From contig NZ_LT607752.1 of assembly GCF_900090265.1 (NCBI RefSeq), forward strand, positions 3,720,001 to 3,784,000: DNA of 64,000 bases. Reading direction: 5' to 3'. The position numbers and the translations under genes were made by a program. Below are positions 1-16,928 of this stretch, in pieces; position 1 is the first letter of the stretch; each line of letters opens with the position of its first letter. Under the pieces are notes generated by a model. The model saw nothing but the letters and a program-made list of their open reading frames with translations. It was not told the DNA's origin and searched no databases. Source of the DNA: Micromonospora rifamycinica (GTDB lineage: Bacteria > Actinomycetota > Actinomycetes > Mycobacteriales > Micromonosporaceae).

Positions 1-524
1 CCATGCACCTCGGCATGGCCACCGAGAAGCTCGGCGTCGACGGCCCACCCCCCGACCTCGCGCAGGCCCGCGAGCTGGTCGCGCTCGCCCACCGGGGCGC
101 GAAGGACGCCCTCGCGGACCTGCGCGACCTGGTCCGCGGCATCCATCCGCCGGTGCTCGACAACGGCCTCGACGACGCGCTGGCGACCCTCGCCACCGAC
201 AGCGCGGTCCCGGTCACGGTGACGGTCGAGCTGACCGACCGTCCGGCGCCCGCCATCGAGACCATCGCCTACTTCTGCGCCGCCGAGCTGCTCACGAACG
301 CGGCCAAGCACAGCGGCGCGACCCGGGTCCGGCTCGGAGTCCTCGGCTCCGGTCGCCGCCTGACCCTGAGTGTCACGGACGACGGCACCGGCGGGGCGGA
401 CCCGGCCGGCGCCGGCCTGACCGGGCTGGCCCGCCGGATCAGCGTCGTGGACGGTCGGCTGCGGGTACACAGCCCGGTCGGCGGGCCGACCCGGGTCGAG
501 ATCGAGCTACCCACACAGGTGTGA
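1..524 (+). CDS. Sensor histidine kinase, C-terminal part (cut by window edge)
   Basis: This is the 3' end of a NarL-system histidine kinase. The reading frame is open to the first base and the gene begins before the window. The segment just after the expected phospho-His helix is visible (MHLGMATEKL), followed by an HATPase_c domain: an N-box around ELLTNAAKHSGA and a G1 box around VTDDGTGGADPAG, then GLTGLARRI. The kinase would autophosphorylate and pass phosphate to the response regulator that starts 15 bases after its stop. The phospho-acceptor His and any sensor or membrane region lie outside the window, so the signal cannot be inferred. Confidence 0.9.
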   Translation, partial: MHLGMATEKLGVDGPPPDLAQARELVALAHRGAKDALADLRDLVRGIHPPVLDNGLDDALATLATDSAVPVTVTVELTDRPAPAIETIAYFCAAELLTNAAKHSGATRVRLGVLGSGRRLTLSVTDDGTGGADPAGAGLTGLARRISVVDGRLRVHSPVGGPTRVEIELPTQV

Positions 525-538
525 GCGGAGGAGACGAC

Positions 539-1183
539 ATGCGGGTGGTGATCGCGGAGGACTCCGCGATGATGCGCGAGGGTCTGGTCCGGCTGCTCAC
601 CGACCGTGGCTTCGACGTGTGCGCGGCGGTGGCCGACGCGGACACGCTGCGGGCCACGGTCGCCGCCGTGGTGCCGGACGTGGCCGTGGTCGACGTTCGG
701 ATGCCGCCCACACACACCGACGAGGGGTTGCGCGCCGCGATCGACATCCGCCGCGACCACCCCGGTGTCGGGGTGCTGGTGTTCTCCCAGTACGTGGAGA
801 CCCGCTACGCCACCCGGCTGCTCACCGACCGGCCCAGCGGGGTCGGTTACCTGCTCAAGGACCGGGTCGCCGACATCGCCGACTTCGTGGAGGCGCTGAC
901 CCGGGTGGCGGCCGGCGGCACCGCGCTGGATCCGGAGGTGGTCGGCCACCTGATGCGGGCCGGGCGGGACACGCTCGGGCTGGCGTCGCTGACCCCCCGC
1001 GAGCGCGAGGTGCTCTCGTCGATGGCCGAGGGCCGGTCCAACGCCGGTATCGCGGCGGCACTCGCCATCACCCCCGGGGTGGTGGAGAAGCACGTGGCGA
1101 ACATCTTCGCGAAGCTCGGGCTACCCGCCTCCGACGGCGACAACCGTCGGGTGCTGGCCGTCCTGCGTCATCTCGGCGGCTGA
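539..1183 (+). CDS. NarL/LuxR-family response regulator
   Basis: A 214-residue two-component response regulator. The receiver domain (residues about 1-120) has the acidic pair after VVIAED, the phospho-acceptor Asp in VVDVRMP and the conserved Lys in YLLKD. A C-terminal LuxR-type helix-turn-helix follows (LTPREREVLSSMAEGRSNAGIA, then VEKHVANIFAKLGL). I chose the ATG at 539 because GGAGGAG lies 6-12 bases upstream. A GTG at 521 overlaps the kinase stop but has no such site. It is the cognate partner of the truncated upstream kinase, and the two are almost certainly co-transcribed. Targets are unknown. Confidence 0.93.
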   Translation: MRVVIAEDSAMMREGLVRLLTDRGFDVCAAVADADTLRATVAAVVPDVAVVDVRMPPTHTDEGLRAAIDIRRDHPGVGVLVFSQYVETRYATRLLTDRPSGVGYLLKDRVADIADFVEALTRVAAGGTALDPEVVGHLMRAGRDTLGLASLTPREREVLSSMAEGRSNAGIAAALAITPGVVEKHVANIFAKLGLPASDGDNRRVLAVLRHLGG

Positions 1184-1213
1184 CCGTACGCGGCCGGACC
1201 CGCGGCGCTGGCG

Positions 1214-2521
1214 TCAGGGGACGAACACGACGTCGCGCAGTCGGGGTGACGGACCGTCCAGCACGTGACCGGCCCGGCCGCGCAGCCACCTGTCGAAGAA
1301 GGCGGTGACCAGGGTCTCCTGGCTGCGGACGGCCCGGGCCGGCGCGATGGTGCCCAGGGCGTCGGTGACGAAGCTGTCGGGGAGGTCGAGCTGCCGGGCG
1401 ATCTGCGGGATCAGCGGCACGGCGTCCTTGTAGGCGTTCTCGCCCTTCGCGCCGTCGAGCCGCAGGTCGACGCGCCAACCGGTGCTGTTGTCCCACAGCA
1501 TCCGCCAGGACGTCGTCCGGCGGTGGTCGGTCTCGACGTCGCCCATGAGCATGAACGGCCGGTCCAGGCCGGTGCGCGTGACCGGCCACAGGGCGAGGGC
1601 GTCCGGCATGATCGGCGACTCGATGCTGCCGCCCATGTCGATCGCGGCCCTGATGCGGGGGTCGTCGCTCATCGCCTGCAGGGCGGTCATTCCGCCGGCG
1701 GAGACGCCGAACATGCCCGTCCGGCTCAGGTCCAGGGCACCCGCCATGCCCCGGGGCAGCGGTCGGTCTGCCGCGTCCGGGTTCGCCCCCCGGTCGAGGG
1801 CCGCCAGCTGGTCGAGCACGAAGCGGGTGTCCGCGAGCCGGGTGTCGAACACCCGCGCCCCGAGTCGCTGGAAGTCGTCGGGCTGCTGCGCCTGCTCGAA
1901 CAGCTGCGGCAACAGGGTGCTGACGACGCGGCCGTCGGGGAACTCCACCTCGGACACCTCGTAGGTGTGGTCGATGGTCACCACCACGTATCCGCGGCTG
2001 GCCAGGTCCTGCACCAGGGTGGTGCCCCAGGTCCGCGGGTCGCCGGCCCCGGGGGAGTACAACACCACCGGGTACGGCCGCCCGCTTCGCGCCAGCGGTG
2101 CGCCCCGGTGGCCGCTGGTCCGGGTGGCGGCGAAGTCCACCGCGCCCGCCGGGATGCCGTACAGGCCGGCCCCGACACCGGCGGCGCCACCGAAGTGGGC
2201 CGCCGCGCCGGGCAGCATGTGGGGTGCCGGTGGGAAGCGGTCCACCCCGGTGGCCGGGTACCAGACGCTGACCATCAGCTCGCGGGGGGCCGGGGTGGCC
2301 GTCCACGGGTCGGTGCGGGAGCGGTCGACCAGGTGCAGGTCGACGGTACCCACCGGGTGGGGCCCCGTCGGCGTCGGCAGCCGCAGCCGGGCCGGGCCGT
2401 CGGCTCGCTGCTCAGCCCGCGGTGCGACGGTGCCGGAGGCGGAGGACGGTGCCGGGTGGGCGACCGTCACGCAGCCGACGATCACCGTGGCGAGCACTGC
2501 GGTCCGGAATCCCCATGCCAT
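1214..2521 (-). CDS. Secreted alpha/beta hydrolase (PAF-acetylhydrolase/dienelactone-hydrolase-like)
   Basis: A 435-residue exported hydrolase. An N-terminal signal peptide (hydrophobic stretch about residues 6-20, then Ala-rich SASG) is followed by an alpha/beta hydrolase core resembling the platelet-activating-factor acetylhydrolase group. The strand YPVVLYSPGAG supplies an oxyanion-type loop, and the nucleophile Ser is in GMFGVSAGGM (about residue 273). Asp and His candidates follow in MLMGDVETDHRR. GAGGAG lies just before the ATG. The substrate is unknown; family members cleave short acyl esters or polyesters. It is convergent with the response regulator gene, with 30 bases between the two stop codons. 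Confidence 0.8.
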   Translation of the reverse strand: MAWGFRTAVLATVIVGCVTVAHPAPSSASGTVAPRAEQRADGPARLRLPTPTGPHPVGTVDLHLVDRSRTDPWTATPAPRELMVSVWYPATGVDRFPPAPHMLPGAAAHFGGAAGVGAGLYGIPAGAVDFAATRTSGHRGAPLARSGRPYPVVLYSPGAGDPRTWGTTLVQDLASRGYVVVTIDHTYEVSEVEFPDGRVVSTLLPQLFEQAQQPDDFQRLGARVFDTRLADTRFVLDQLAALDRGANPDAADRPLPRGMAGALDLSRTGMFGVSAGGMTALQAMSDDPRIRAAIDMGGSIESPIMPDALALWPVTRTGLDRPFMLMGDVETDHRRTTSWRMLWDNSTGWRVDLRLDGAKGENAYKDAVPLIPQIARQLDLPDSFVTDALGTIAPARAVRSQETLVTAFFDRWLRGRAGHVLDGPSPRLRDVVFVP

Positions 2522-2731
2522 GAGCGGCTCCTCAGGAAACCAGGGCTGCCCCAGCGGCCGCCCTTCGTCGGTTTCACGCTAGGAGCGCGACAGGGCCGGT
2601 AGAAGGCGGCTTCCACCCGCCTCGCGGGGGGTGGTAACCCCCAGCCCGCCGGCACCGGACGGGCAGCCGTCCCGGGCCGTCGTCGGCGGCCCGGTGCGGC
2701 CGGCGCGGTCGACCGTCGGCGGCGGGGACGG

Positions 2732-3118
2732 TTACTCGGTGAAGTAGTCGCGGAGCACGGCGATCCGCCCGGCGCGGAGGCGGAAGATCTGCACGAGCGA
2801 CATCGTCGTGCGCCGCCCGTCGGCCCCGTCGAACGCGACGTCGACCTCGGCGATGAACACGTCGGGATCCGGGGTGTCGTGCAGGACGTAGCCGGATCCT
2901 TCCGGGTGCACCGTGCCACGGTGGGCCGGCTGCCGGTGGTACCTCCGGAGTCCGGACCGGATCGCCTCGCGGCCGACCAGGCGGCCGTGCAGCGGGTGAC
3001 CCTCCGGTGCCAGCGGTGCGTCGTACACACCGTCCTCGGTGAACATCGCGGCGATCGCGTCCGGATCCCGGGTGACCGCACCGGCGTACACGTACCGTTC
3101 GAAGATTTCCTGATGCAT
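2732..3118 (-). CDS. SnoaL-like / NTF2-fold small protein
   Basis: A 128-residue single-domain protein of the NTF2/SnoaL-like fold. The typical opening helix (EIFERYVYAGAVTRDPDAIAAMF) is followed by TEDGVYDAPLAP and HPLHGRLVGREAI, and it ends in the expected strand (RIAVLRDYFTE). Family members are either small enzymes (cyclases, isomerases, hydratases) or ligand-binding proteins, so no reaction is assigned. I chose the ATG at 3118, which has GGAGAG about 8 bases upstream; the open frame extends much further upstream only as a shadow of the cellulase gene. It is monocistronic between the cellulase terminator and the hydrolase promoter region. Confidence 0.72.
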   Translation of the reverse strand: MHQEIFERYVYAGAVTRDPDAIAAMFTEDGVYDAPLAPEGHPLHGRLVGREAIRSGLRRYHRQPAHRGTVHPEGSGYVLHDTPDPDVFIAEVDVAFDGADGRRTTMSLVQIFRLRAGRIAVLRDYFTE

Positions 3119-3178
3119 GAGGTCCACTCTCCAGTCTAGCTCGCGGACCGGTGGCGGGGACGGGTGCCGGGCGACGGT

Positions 3179-3212
3179 GGCCCGGCGCGGAGAGGGTCCT
3201 CCGCGCCGGGCC
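3179..3212 (-). terminator. Terminator hairpin downstream of the GH6 cellulase
   Basis: A perfect 14-bp stem (3179-3192 with 3199-3212) around a 6-base loop, 16 bases beyond the cellulase stop codon in its direction of transcription. It has no U-tract, as is common in high-GC actinobacteria. Confidence 0.8.
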
Positions 3213-3228
3213 GTCGGTGCCGGAGGGG

Positions 3229-4602
3229 TCAGCTGGCCGCGCAGGTGGCCGTGCTGCCCGGGCCGGTCCCGGTGCCCTGGAAGCCGAAGTTGGTCGACTG
3301 CCGGGCTCCGACCTGGCCGTTGTAGCTCACGTTGGTGAACCGGACGGTTCCGCTGGTACCGCTGTTCTGGGCGCTCCAGGCGCTGGTGACGGCGGCACCG
3401 CCGGGCAGGTTGACGGTCACGGTCCAGCCGTTGAGGCCGGTGTCGCCCGCGGTGACCTTTACGTCCGCGGTGAACCCGCCCGACCACTGGTTGACCGTCA
3501 CCGACGCGGTGCAGCCGTTGCCTGCCGGCGGCGGGGTGGTGGGCGGAGCCGTGGTCGGCGGCGCGGTCGTCGGCGGTGCCGTGGTCGGCGGCGCCGTGGT
3601 CGGCGGGGTGGTGGTCGGCGGGTTGGGTGCGCCGTTGGCCAGACTGAAGGCCAGGTCCGGCTGGAACGAGCCGGCCGTGTAGCGGCAGCCGTCCGCCTCG
3701 CCCGGCGGCTTCACCCAGAGGTACGCGTCGATGTTGTTGTCGCCGGTGTTGGTCGTCGGGTACTGCCCGATGCGCCGGTCGGTGTTGTCGTCGCCGCACC
3801 AGTCCCCGCTGGCGCCGCCGTTGCGGCTGGTGTCGATGACCTGACGCTTGCCCGAGATGCCCATGCCGTTGAGGGCGGAGATGACCGACCGGCCGAAGTT
3901 CGCCTCACTGGAGGTGGGGTTGTAGTTCGACACGTTGGTGAAGAAGCCGTCGGCGTACTGCACCCCGGCCGCCCGGAGCCGGTTGGCGGTCTCGTTGGCG
4001 CTGTTCCAGGTGGAGTGGCCGGCGTCCAGGTACACCTTGGCGTTGGGGTTGGCCGACTTCATGGTCCGGGTGGCGGTCGAGATCGCCTGGTTACGGGCGT
4101 TGATCTCGTTGCTGTTCAGGCAGGTCAGCAGGGCGAGGGAGTCGGTCTCCAGGATGATGATGACCGTCCGGTTGCCCAGTCCCCGGGAGAAGTTGGACAC
4201 CCAGGTCTGGTACTGGTTGAGGTCCGGCGCCCCGCCGGCGCTGGCTCCCCCGCAGTCCCGGTTGGTGATCTGGTAAACCGCCATCACCGGGATCTGCTGC
4301 GCCGCGTTGGCGGCCCCGACGAACGAGGCGGCCTCGGACTGCGCTGTCGACGGGTTGAAGTTGGCGAACCAGCGGGCCTGCGGCTGACTCGCGATCTTGT
4401 CGCGGATGACCGCGGCACGCGAGTCGCCGGGGTTGGCGGCGACCCAGCGGACGACGGCCGAACTCGGGTCGCGGTAGAGCGGTCCGGACAGGGTGCCGGC
4501 GGACGCGCCGCCGGCCGTCATACAGACGGCGGCAACGGTGGCACCGGCCACGGCTGCCACGCTGACGGCCGCTGATCTCCGGCGGCGGAAGAGGATAGCC
4601 AC
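3229..4602 (-). CDS. Secreted GH6 endoglucanase with C-terminal CBM2
   Basis: A 457-residue exported cellulase. A twin-Arg-rich N-terminus (FRRRRSAAV) and hydrophobic core end at an ASA-type cleavage site near residue 36. The GH6 catalytic domain (about 37-325) shows the family landmarks VYQITNRDCGG with its acid/base Asp, ILETDSLALL, YLDAGHSTW, and WCGDDNTDRRIG. A Pro/Thr linker of repeated PPTTAPPTT units joins it to a family-2 carbohydrate-binding module that starts at GCTASVTVNQWSGGF and ends with the paired Cys in ATCAAS. The compact catalytic domain fits an endoglucanase better than a cellobiohydrolase. I chose the GTG at 4602 because AGGAGG is 8 bases upstream; the in-frame GTG at 4623 has none. 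A CebR-type operator lies 41 bases upstream. Confidence 0.92.
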   Translation of the reverse strand: MAILFRRRRSAAVSVAAVAGATVAAVCMTAGGASAGTLSGPLYRDPSSAVVRWVAANPGDSRAAVIRDKIASQPQARWFANFNPSTAQSEAASFVGAANAAQQIPVMAVYQITNRDCGGASAGGAPDLNQYQTWVSNFSRGLGNRTVIIILETDSLALLTCLNSNEINARNQAISTATRTMKSANPNAKVYLDAGHSTWNSANETANRLRAAGVQYADGFFTNVSNYNPTSSEANFGRSVISALNGMGISGKRQVIDTSRNGGASGDWCGDDNTDRRIGQYPTTNTGDNNIDAYLWVKPPGEADGCRYTAGSFQPDLAFSLANGAPNPPTTTPPTTAPPTTAPPTTAPPTTAPPTTPPPAGNGCTASVTVNQWSGGFTADVKVTAGDTGLNGWTVTVNLPGGAAVTSAWSAQNSGTSGTVRFTNVSYNGQVGARQSTNFGFQGTGTGPGSTATCAAS

Positions 4603-4642
4603 GACGTGTTTCCTCCTGATCACATTGATGTATCTAAGTTCA

Positions 4643-4656
4643 TGGGAGCGTTCCCA
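4643..4656. promoter_or_regulatory. CebR/CelR-type operator (TGGGAGCGTTCCCA)
   Basis: A 14-bp near-palindrome that differs at one base from TGGGAGCGCTCCCA, the established CebR/CelR (LacI-family) operator of cellulose-utilisation genes in Streptomyces and Thermobifida. It sits 41 bp upstream of the cellulase start, next to the AT-rich TTAGAT/GATACA stretch that probably holds the -10. This predicts repression relieved by cellobiose. Confidence 0.85.
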
Positions 4657-4815
4657 TGGACGTTAGCGGAGGCGGACCCCGCTGCCAAGACGTGCACGCT
4701 TGTCAATCGGTCAGCAATGTGGCCGGCGGGGCGGACCGACGCCGGACCGGGCCGGGCCACCCCACCCGGGGCAACCGACCGCATTGCGAGCAGTCGCCCG
4801 AAACCAGAGCAGTGC

Positions 4816-4829
4816 TACAGTTAACAACT
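4816..4829 (+). promoter_or_regulatory. Probable leaderless promoter and operator of the TetR gene
   Basis: TACAGT (4816-4821) fits an actinobacterial -10, and its end is 8 bases before the ATG, so the transcript is probably leaderless. No ribosome-binding site is present. It overlaps a short inverted repeat AGTT-AAC-AACT (4819-4829) that could be the autoregulatory operator. No convincing -35 is visible. Confidence 0.5.
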
Positions 4830-5513
4830 ATGAAGGCATCGGGGTTCCGCGCCCGGGTCCGGGCCGAGATCGTCACCGAGCTCAAGGCGGTGGCCTGGCG
4901 TCACCTGGCCGCCGACGGCGCCAACCTGTCGTTGCGCGCCGTCGCCCGCGACATGGGCATGGCCTCGTCCGCGGTCTACCGCTACTTCCCCAGCCGGGAG
5001 GACCTCCTCACCGCATTGATCATCGACGCGTACGACGCCCTCGGGGAGAGCGCCGAGAAGGCCGCCGAGAGCGCCGAGCCGGGGCTCGCCCGCTGGCTCG
5101 CCGTCGGGCACGCCGTCCGCGACCGCGCCCTGGCGGTCCCGCACGAGTGGGCGTTGATCTACGGCAGCCCGGTGCCCGGCTACCGCGCGCCGGAGGACAC
5201 CATCGGTCCGGGTGCCCGGGTCGTCCTGCTGATCGGGCGGATCCTCCAGGAGGCGCTGCGGGCCGGCCGCCTGGAGCTCGGCGAGCCACTCACCGGGGAG
5301 TTCGCCACGGAACTGGCCTCGGTGGCAGCCCGGTTCGGCGACGACATGCCGCCGCGGCTCCTCGCCGACAGCGCGACGATGTTCTTCATGCTCTGCGGCG
5401 CGGTCAACGCCGAGCTGTTCGGCCAGCTGGCCAACTCGGTCGACCGGGACCGGCGCGGCTTCTTCAGCTTCCAGCTCGGCCAGGCGGCCACCCTGGCCGG
5501 TCTCACGGCCTGA
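4830..5513 (+). CDS. TetR/AcrR-family transcriptional regulator
   Basis: A 227-residue repressor-type regulator. The N-terminal helix-turn-helix (about residues 28-55) reads LSLRAVARDMGMASSAVYRYFPSREDLL. The C-terminal ligand-binding region includes a WHG-like segment (DRALAVPHEWALIYGSPVPGY) typical of the TetR_C_25-like group. It is divergent from the GH6 cellulase gene. Its target is unknown; the nearest candidates are its own promoter and neighbouring genes. It is transcribed towards the sensor kinase gene with a 120-bp gap, so co-transcription is possible but unproven. Confidence 0.88.
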   Translation: MKASGFRARVRAEIVTELKAVAWRHLAADGANLSLRAVARDMGMASSAVYRYFPSREDLLTALIIDAYDALGESAEKAAESAEPGLARWLAVGHAVRDRALAVPHEWALIYGSPVPGYRAPEDTIGPGARVVLLIGRILQEALRAGRLELGEPLTGEFATELASVAARFGDDMPPRLLADSATMFFMLCGAVNAELFGQLANSVDRDRRGFFSFQLGQAATLAGLTA

Positions 5514-5633
5514 CCCGGTCCGGCACCGGCCGGCCCCCGGGCCGCCGGGCCGTCCGCGCGCCGACACCCGCCGGTCCATCGGTGGTAAAACTCGGTACAG
5601 AGATCCATCGTGGACTTTGTGATTGAATGAACC

Positions 5634-6791
5634 GTGCGCGTCTTCCATCGCGATTGGACGATTCGACGACGAGGTATGCAGGTTCGGTTCTTCAGTCTGT
5701 CCTGCCTCCTCTTCCTCGCGTATCCGGTCGGCGCGATCACCCGCACGTCGATCTGGCTCTTACCCGTACTGTTGGCCTTCGCCGCCGGCTACTGCCGGGT
5801 GATAATTCGCAACACCCCGCAGATGCACGGCAACCGCGCGCCGCTGACCGTCCTGCTCACCCTGGCCCTGGGCGCGCTGATGGTCCCCACCCTGCACTAC
5901 GACTGGTTCTCCGGTCTGGGCGTCTTCGCCGCGATCATGCTGCTGATCAACTTCCCGCTGCGCTGGTGGCCGGTGGTCCTGACCGCCCTCATCGGCTCCT
6001 GCACCCTCGTCGCCCAGTTCATCCTGCACGCCGAACGCAGCTCGATCGTCGTGCTCCTGGTCCTGCTGGTGATCGTCGGAGCCACCCAGGTGGCCGTCTA
6101 CAAGCAGATCGAGACGTCCATGCAGTTGCAGGAGGCGCGCACCGAGCTGACCCACCTGGCGGTCGCCGAGGAACGGCTGCGCATCGCCCGCGACCTGCAC
6201 GACATCCTCGGGCAACGACTCTCCGCGGTCACCCTGAAGGCCGAGATCGCCGCCCAGATGGTCGTCCGGGATCCGCATCGGGCGGTCAACGAGATCCTCG
6301 AGGTGAGCGCCACCGCCCGGGACGCCCTGGCGGAGGTGCGCGCGGCCGTCTCCGGCTACCGCACGGTGTGGCTGCGGGCCGAGGCGGAGAGTTCCGAGGC
6401 CCTGCTGACCGCCTGCGGCGTGACGGTGACGGTGGCCGGTCCGCTGTCCCTGCCGCGGCCGACCAACGAGACGGCCGGATGGGTGGTGCGGGAGGCGACG
6501 ACGAACGTGATCCGGCACGCCTCGGCGCAACGGTGCTGGATCACGGTCGTCGACGAGGGCGACACGTTCGTCGTGCAGGTCGCCGACGACGGGGCGGGCG
6601 GCGCGCTCGACCAGCCCTTCTCGTACGGCACCGGGCTCACCGGGCTCGCCGAGCGCATCGACATCGTGGGGGGCGAGCTGGAGGTCGGCCCCCGCGACGG
6701 CCGCTTCGTGGTGACCGCCCGGATCCCGGCCAACCCGCAGTTCGCGGACTCGACCGCTACTCGGCGATCCGCGTTCGGCCGACCCAGGTGA
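5634..6791 (+). CDS. Orphan DesK/NarL-type sensor histidine kinase
   Basis: A 385-residue membrane kinase. About five hydrophobic segments (residues 18-170) are followed by the HisKA_3 phospho-acceptor helix EERLRIARDLHDILGQRLSAV, with the His near residue 186, and an HATPase_c domain with an N-box around VVREATTNVIRHASA and G-box VADDGAGGA. There is no response regulator beside it, so it is an orphan in this window. The start is uncertain: the GTG at 5634 gives the longest frame, and an ATG at 5676 is possible; neither has a clear ribosome-binding site. Codon 43 is TTA (5760-5762), rare in such genomes. The 3' end overlaps the opposite-strand small gene by 35 bp. Confidence 0.85.
   Translation: MRVFHRDWTIRRRGMQVRFFSLSCLLFLAYPVGAITRTSIWLLPVLLAFAAGYCRVIIRNTPQMHGNRAPLTVLLTLALGALMVPTLHYDWFSGLGVFAAIMLLINFPLRWWPVVLTALIGSCTLVAQFILHAERSSIVVLLVLLVIVGATQVAVYKQIETSMQLQEARTELTHLAVAEERLRIARDLHDILGQRLSAVTLKAEIAAQMVVRDPHRAVNEILEVSATARDALAEVRAAVSGYRTVWLRAEAESSEALLTACGVTVTVAGPLSLPRPTNETAGWVVREATTNVIRHASAQRCWITVVDEGDTFVVQVADDGAGGALDQPFSYGTGLTGLAERIDIVGGELEVGPRDGRFVVTARIPANPQFADSTATRRSAFGRPR
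5760..5762 (+). other. In-frame TTA (bldA-type) codon in the sensor kinase gene
   Basis: Leu43 of the kinase is encoded by TTA, in frame with both possible starts. In Streptomyces, TTA codons make translation depend on the developmental tRNA encoded by bldA. Confidence 0.7.
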
Positions 6792-6966
6792 ACACCGTCC
6801 GGCCGTCCGCCCCCGCGGCCGTCCGGTGGAAGTGCTCGTACCCGTTGAGCCACGGGAGCTTCACCCTGTCCGCGTCGCCGGTGACGTGACAGGTCCGCAT
6901 CATGACCGGAATGTCGGTCGGACCGCCATCGAGCACGGCGACGACGGTGGGCTGCTGATCGTCCAT
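6757..6966 (-). CDS. Small DUF5988-like protein
   Basis: A 69-residue soluble protein that resembles the actinobacterial DUF5988 group: an opening VVAVLDGGPTDIPVMMRT, a middle KLPWLNGYEHF, and an ending TVFTWVGRTRIAE. The function of the family is not known. I chose the ATG at 6966, with AAGGGG 5 bases upstream, over a TTG eight codons earlier. It converges on the sensor kinase gene and overlaps its last 35 bp on the opposite strand. The 115 bp up to the next forward gene would hold its promoter. Confidence 0.7.
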   Translation of the reverse strand: MDDQQPTVVAVLDGGPTDIPVMMRTCHVTGDADRVKLPWLNGYEHFHRTAAGADGRTVFTWVGRTRIAE

Positions 6967-7081
6967 CGTGACCCCTTCGATGAGCAACTGTCTGTGCTGC
7001 TCACGCTATGCACGGGGTCTGGAGTGCGGCTTGACCCGGTGACTCGATTCCGGCTCAAGCGCGCCGGAGGACCCTTCAGGC

Positions 7082-8002
7082 ATGACGACCGAATCAGGGC
7101 AGGCCCGCCTGACCGGCACGGCGGTGTCGCCGCACGCCGGTCGCCCGGGTGGCATCCATATCGCGTACGAGAGTCTCGGCCGCCCCGACGGTGAGCCGCT
7201 GCTGCTCGTCATGGGTCTCGGCATGCAGATGATCATGTGGCACGACGACCTGTGCGCCGCCTTCGCCGGCCGGGGTTTCACGGTCGCCCGGTTCGACCAC
7301 CGCGACGTGGGCGCCTCGACCCACCTGCACGAGGCCGGCCGGCCCACCATCCTGCGGATGATGCTGCGGCCGGGCAGGGCGGCGTACCGGCTGCCGGACA
7401 TGGCCGGCGACGCGGTCGCCGTGCTCGACGCGCTGGGCTGGCCGCGCGCGCACGTCGTCGGCATCTCCCTCGGCGGGATGATCGCGCAGCAGATCGCGAT
7501 CGACCACCCCGGGCGGGTGCTCAGCCTGACCTCGATCTCGGCCACCGCGTCGCCCCGGATCGGCCGGCTCAGCATGCGTACCGCGATGCGCCTGCAGAAG
7601 CTGCAGGACCGGCCGGTCGAGAACGGGGAGCAGGCCGGGCAGCTGATGGTCGACCTGTTCGACCTGATCGGCTCCCCCGGGTACGACATGGACGAACGCT
7701 GGCTGCGGGAACGCGGCCGGATCGCCTTCGACCGGGCCTACGACCAGGCCGGCCGGCTGCGGCACGAGGCCGCGCTGATGGCCTCCCGGGACCGCCGCGC
7801 CCAGCTCGCCGAACTCCGCGTCCCGGCACTGGTGGTGCACGGCGAGGCGGACCGGATCTGGAACGTCGCCGGTGGTCGGGCCACCGCCGAGGCCATCCCG
7901 GGCGCCCGGCTGATGACCTTCCCCGGGTACGGGCACGGCGTCCTCCCCCGGGCGCTCTGGGCCGACGTGGTCGGCGGCGTGGCCGCCCTCGCCGGCCGCT
8001 GA
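7082..8002 (+). CDS. Alpha/beta hydrolase (RdmC-like esterase family)
   Basis: A 306-residue cytoplasmic alpha/beta hydrolase. The oxyanion strand LLLVMGLGMQM, FDHRDVGAS, nucleophile elbow HVVGISLGGMIAQQ (Ser about 140), acid region VVHGEADRIWN and the His in GYGHGVLP match the group that includes the aclacinomycin methylesterase RdmC. It has no signal peptide. GGAGG lies 11 bases before the ATG. It is convergent with the PKS operon and separated from it by a strong two-way terminator, so it is probably not part of the biosynthetic operon, although a tailoring role cannot be excluded. Confidence 0.85.
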   Translation: MTTESGQARLTGTAVSPHAGRPGGIHIAYESLGRPDGEPLLLVMGLGMQMIMWHDDLCAAFAGRGFTVARFDHRDVGASTHLHEAGRPTILRMMLRPGRAAYRLPDMAGDAVAVLDALGWPRAHVVGISLGGMIAQQIAIDHPGRVLSLTSISATASPRIGRLSMRTAMRLQKLQDRPVENGEQAGQLMVDLFDLIGSPGYDMDERWLRERGRIAFDRAYDQAGRLRHEAALMASRDRRAQLAELRVPALVVHGEADRIWNVAGGRATAEAIPGARLMTFPGYGHGVLPRALWADVVGGVAALAGR

Positions 8003-8008
8003 ACCCCC

Positions 8009-8057
8009 GGCACGGGGAAGCCCGGTCACCCTCGCGGTGACCGGGCTTCCCCGTGCC
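8009..8057. terminator. Bidirectional terminator at the left end of the PKS operon
   Basis: A perfect 22-bp stem (8009-8030 with 8036-8057) and a 5-base loop fill the gap between two convergent stop codons. It serves both the hydrolase gene and the end of the long PKS operon. Confidence 0.92.

Positions 8058-16924
<8,867 letters not shown>

Positions 16925-16928
<4 letters not shown>

Noticed and set aside
7082-8002. Alpha/beta hydrolase as the cluster thioesterase or AbyA5-type enzyme
   Set aside because: Its motifs fit RdmC-like esterases, and it is separated from the PKS operon by a two-way terminator and opposite orientation.
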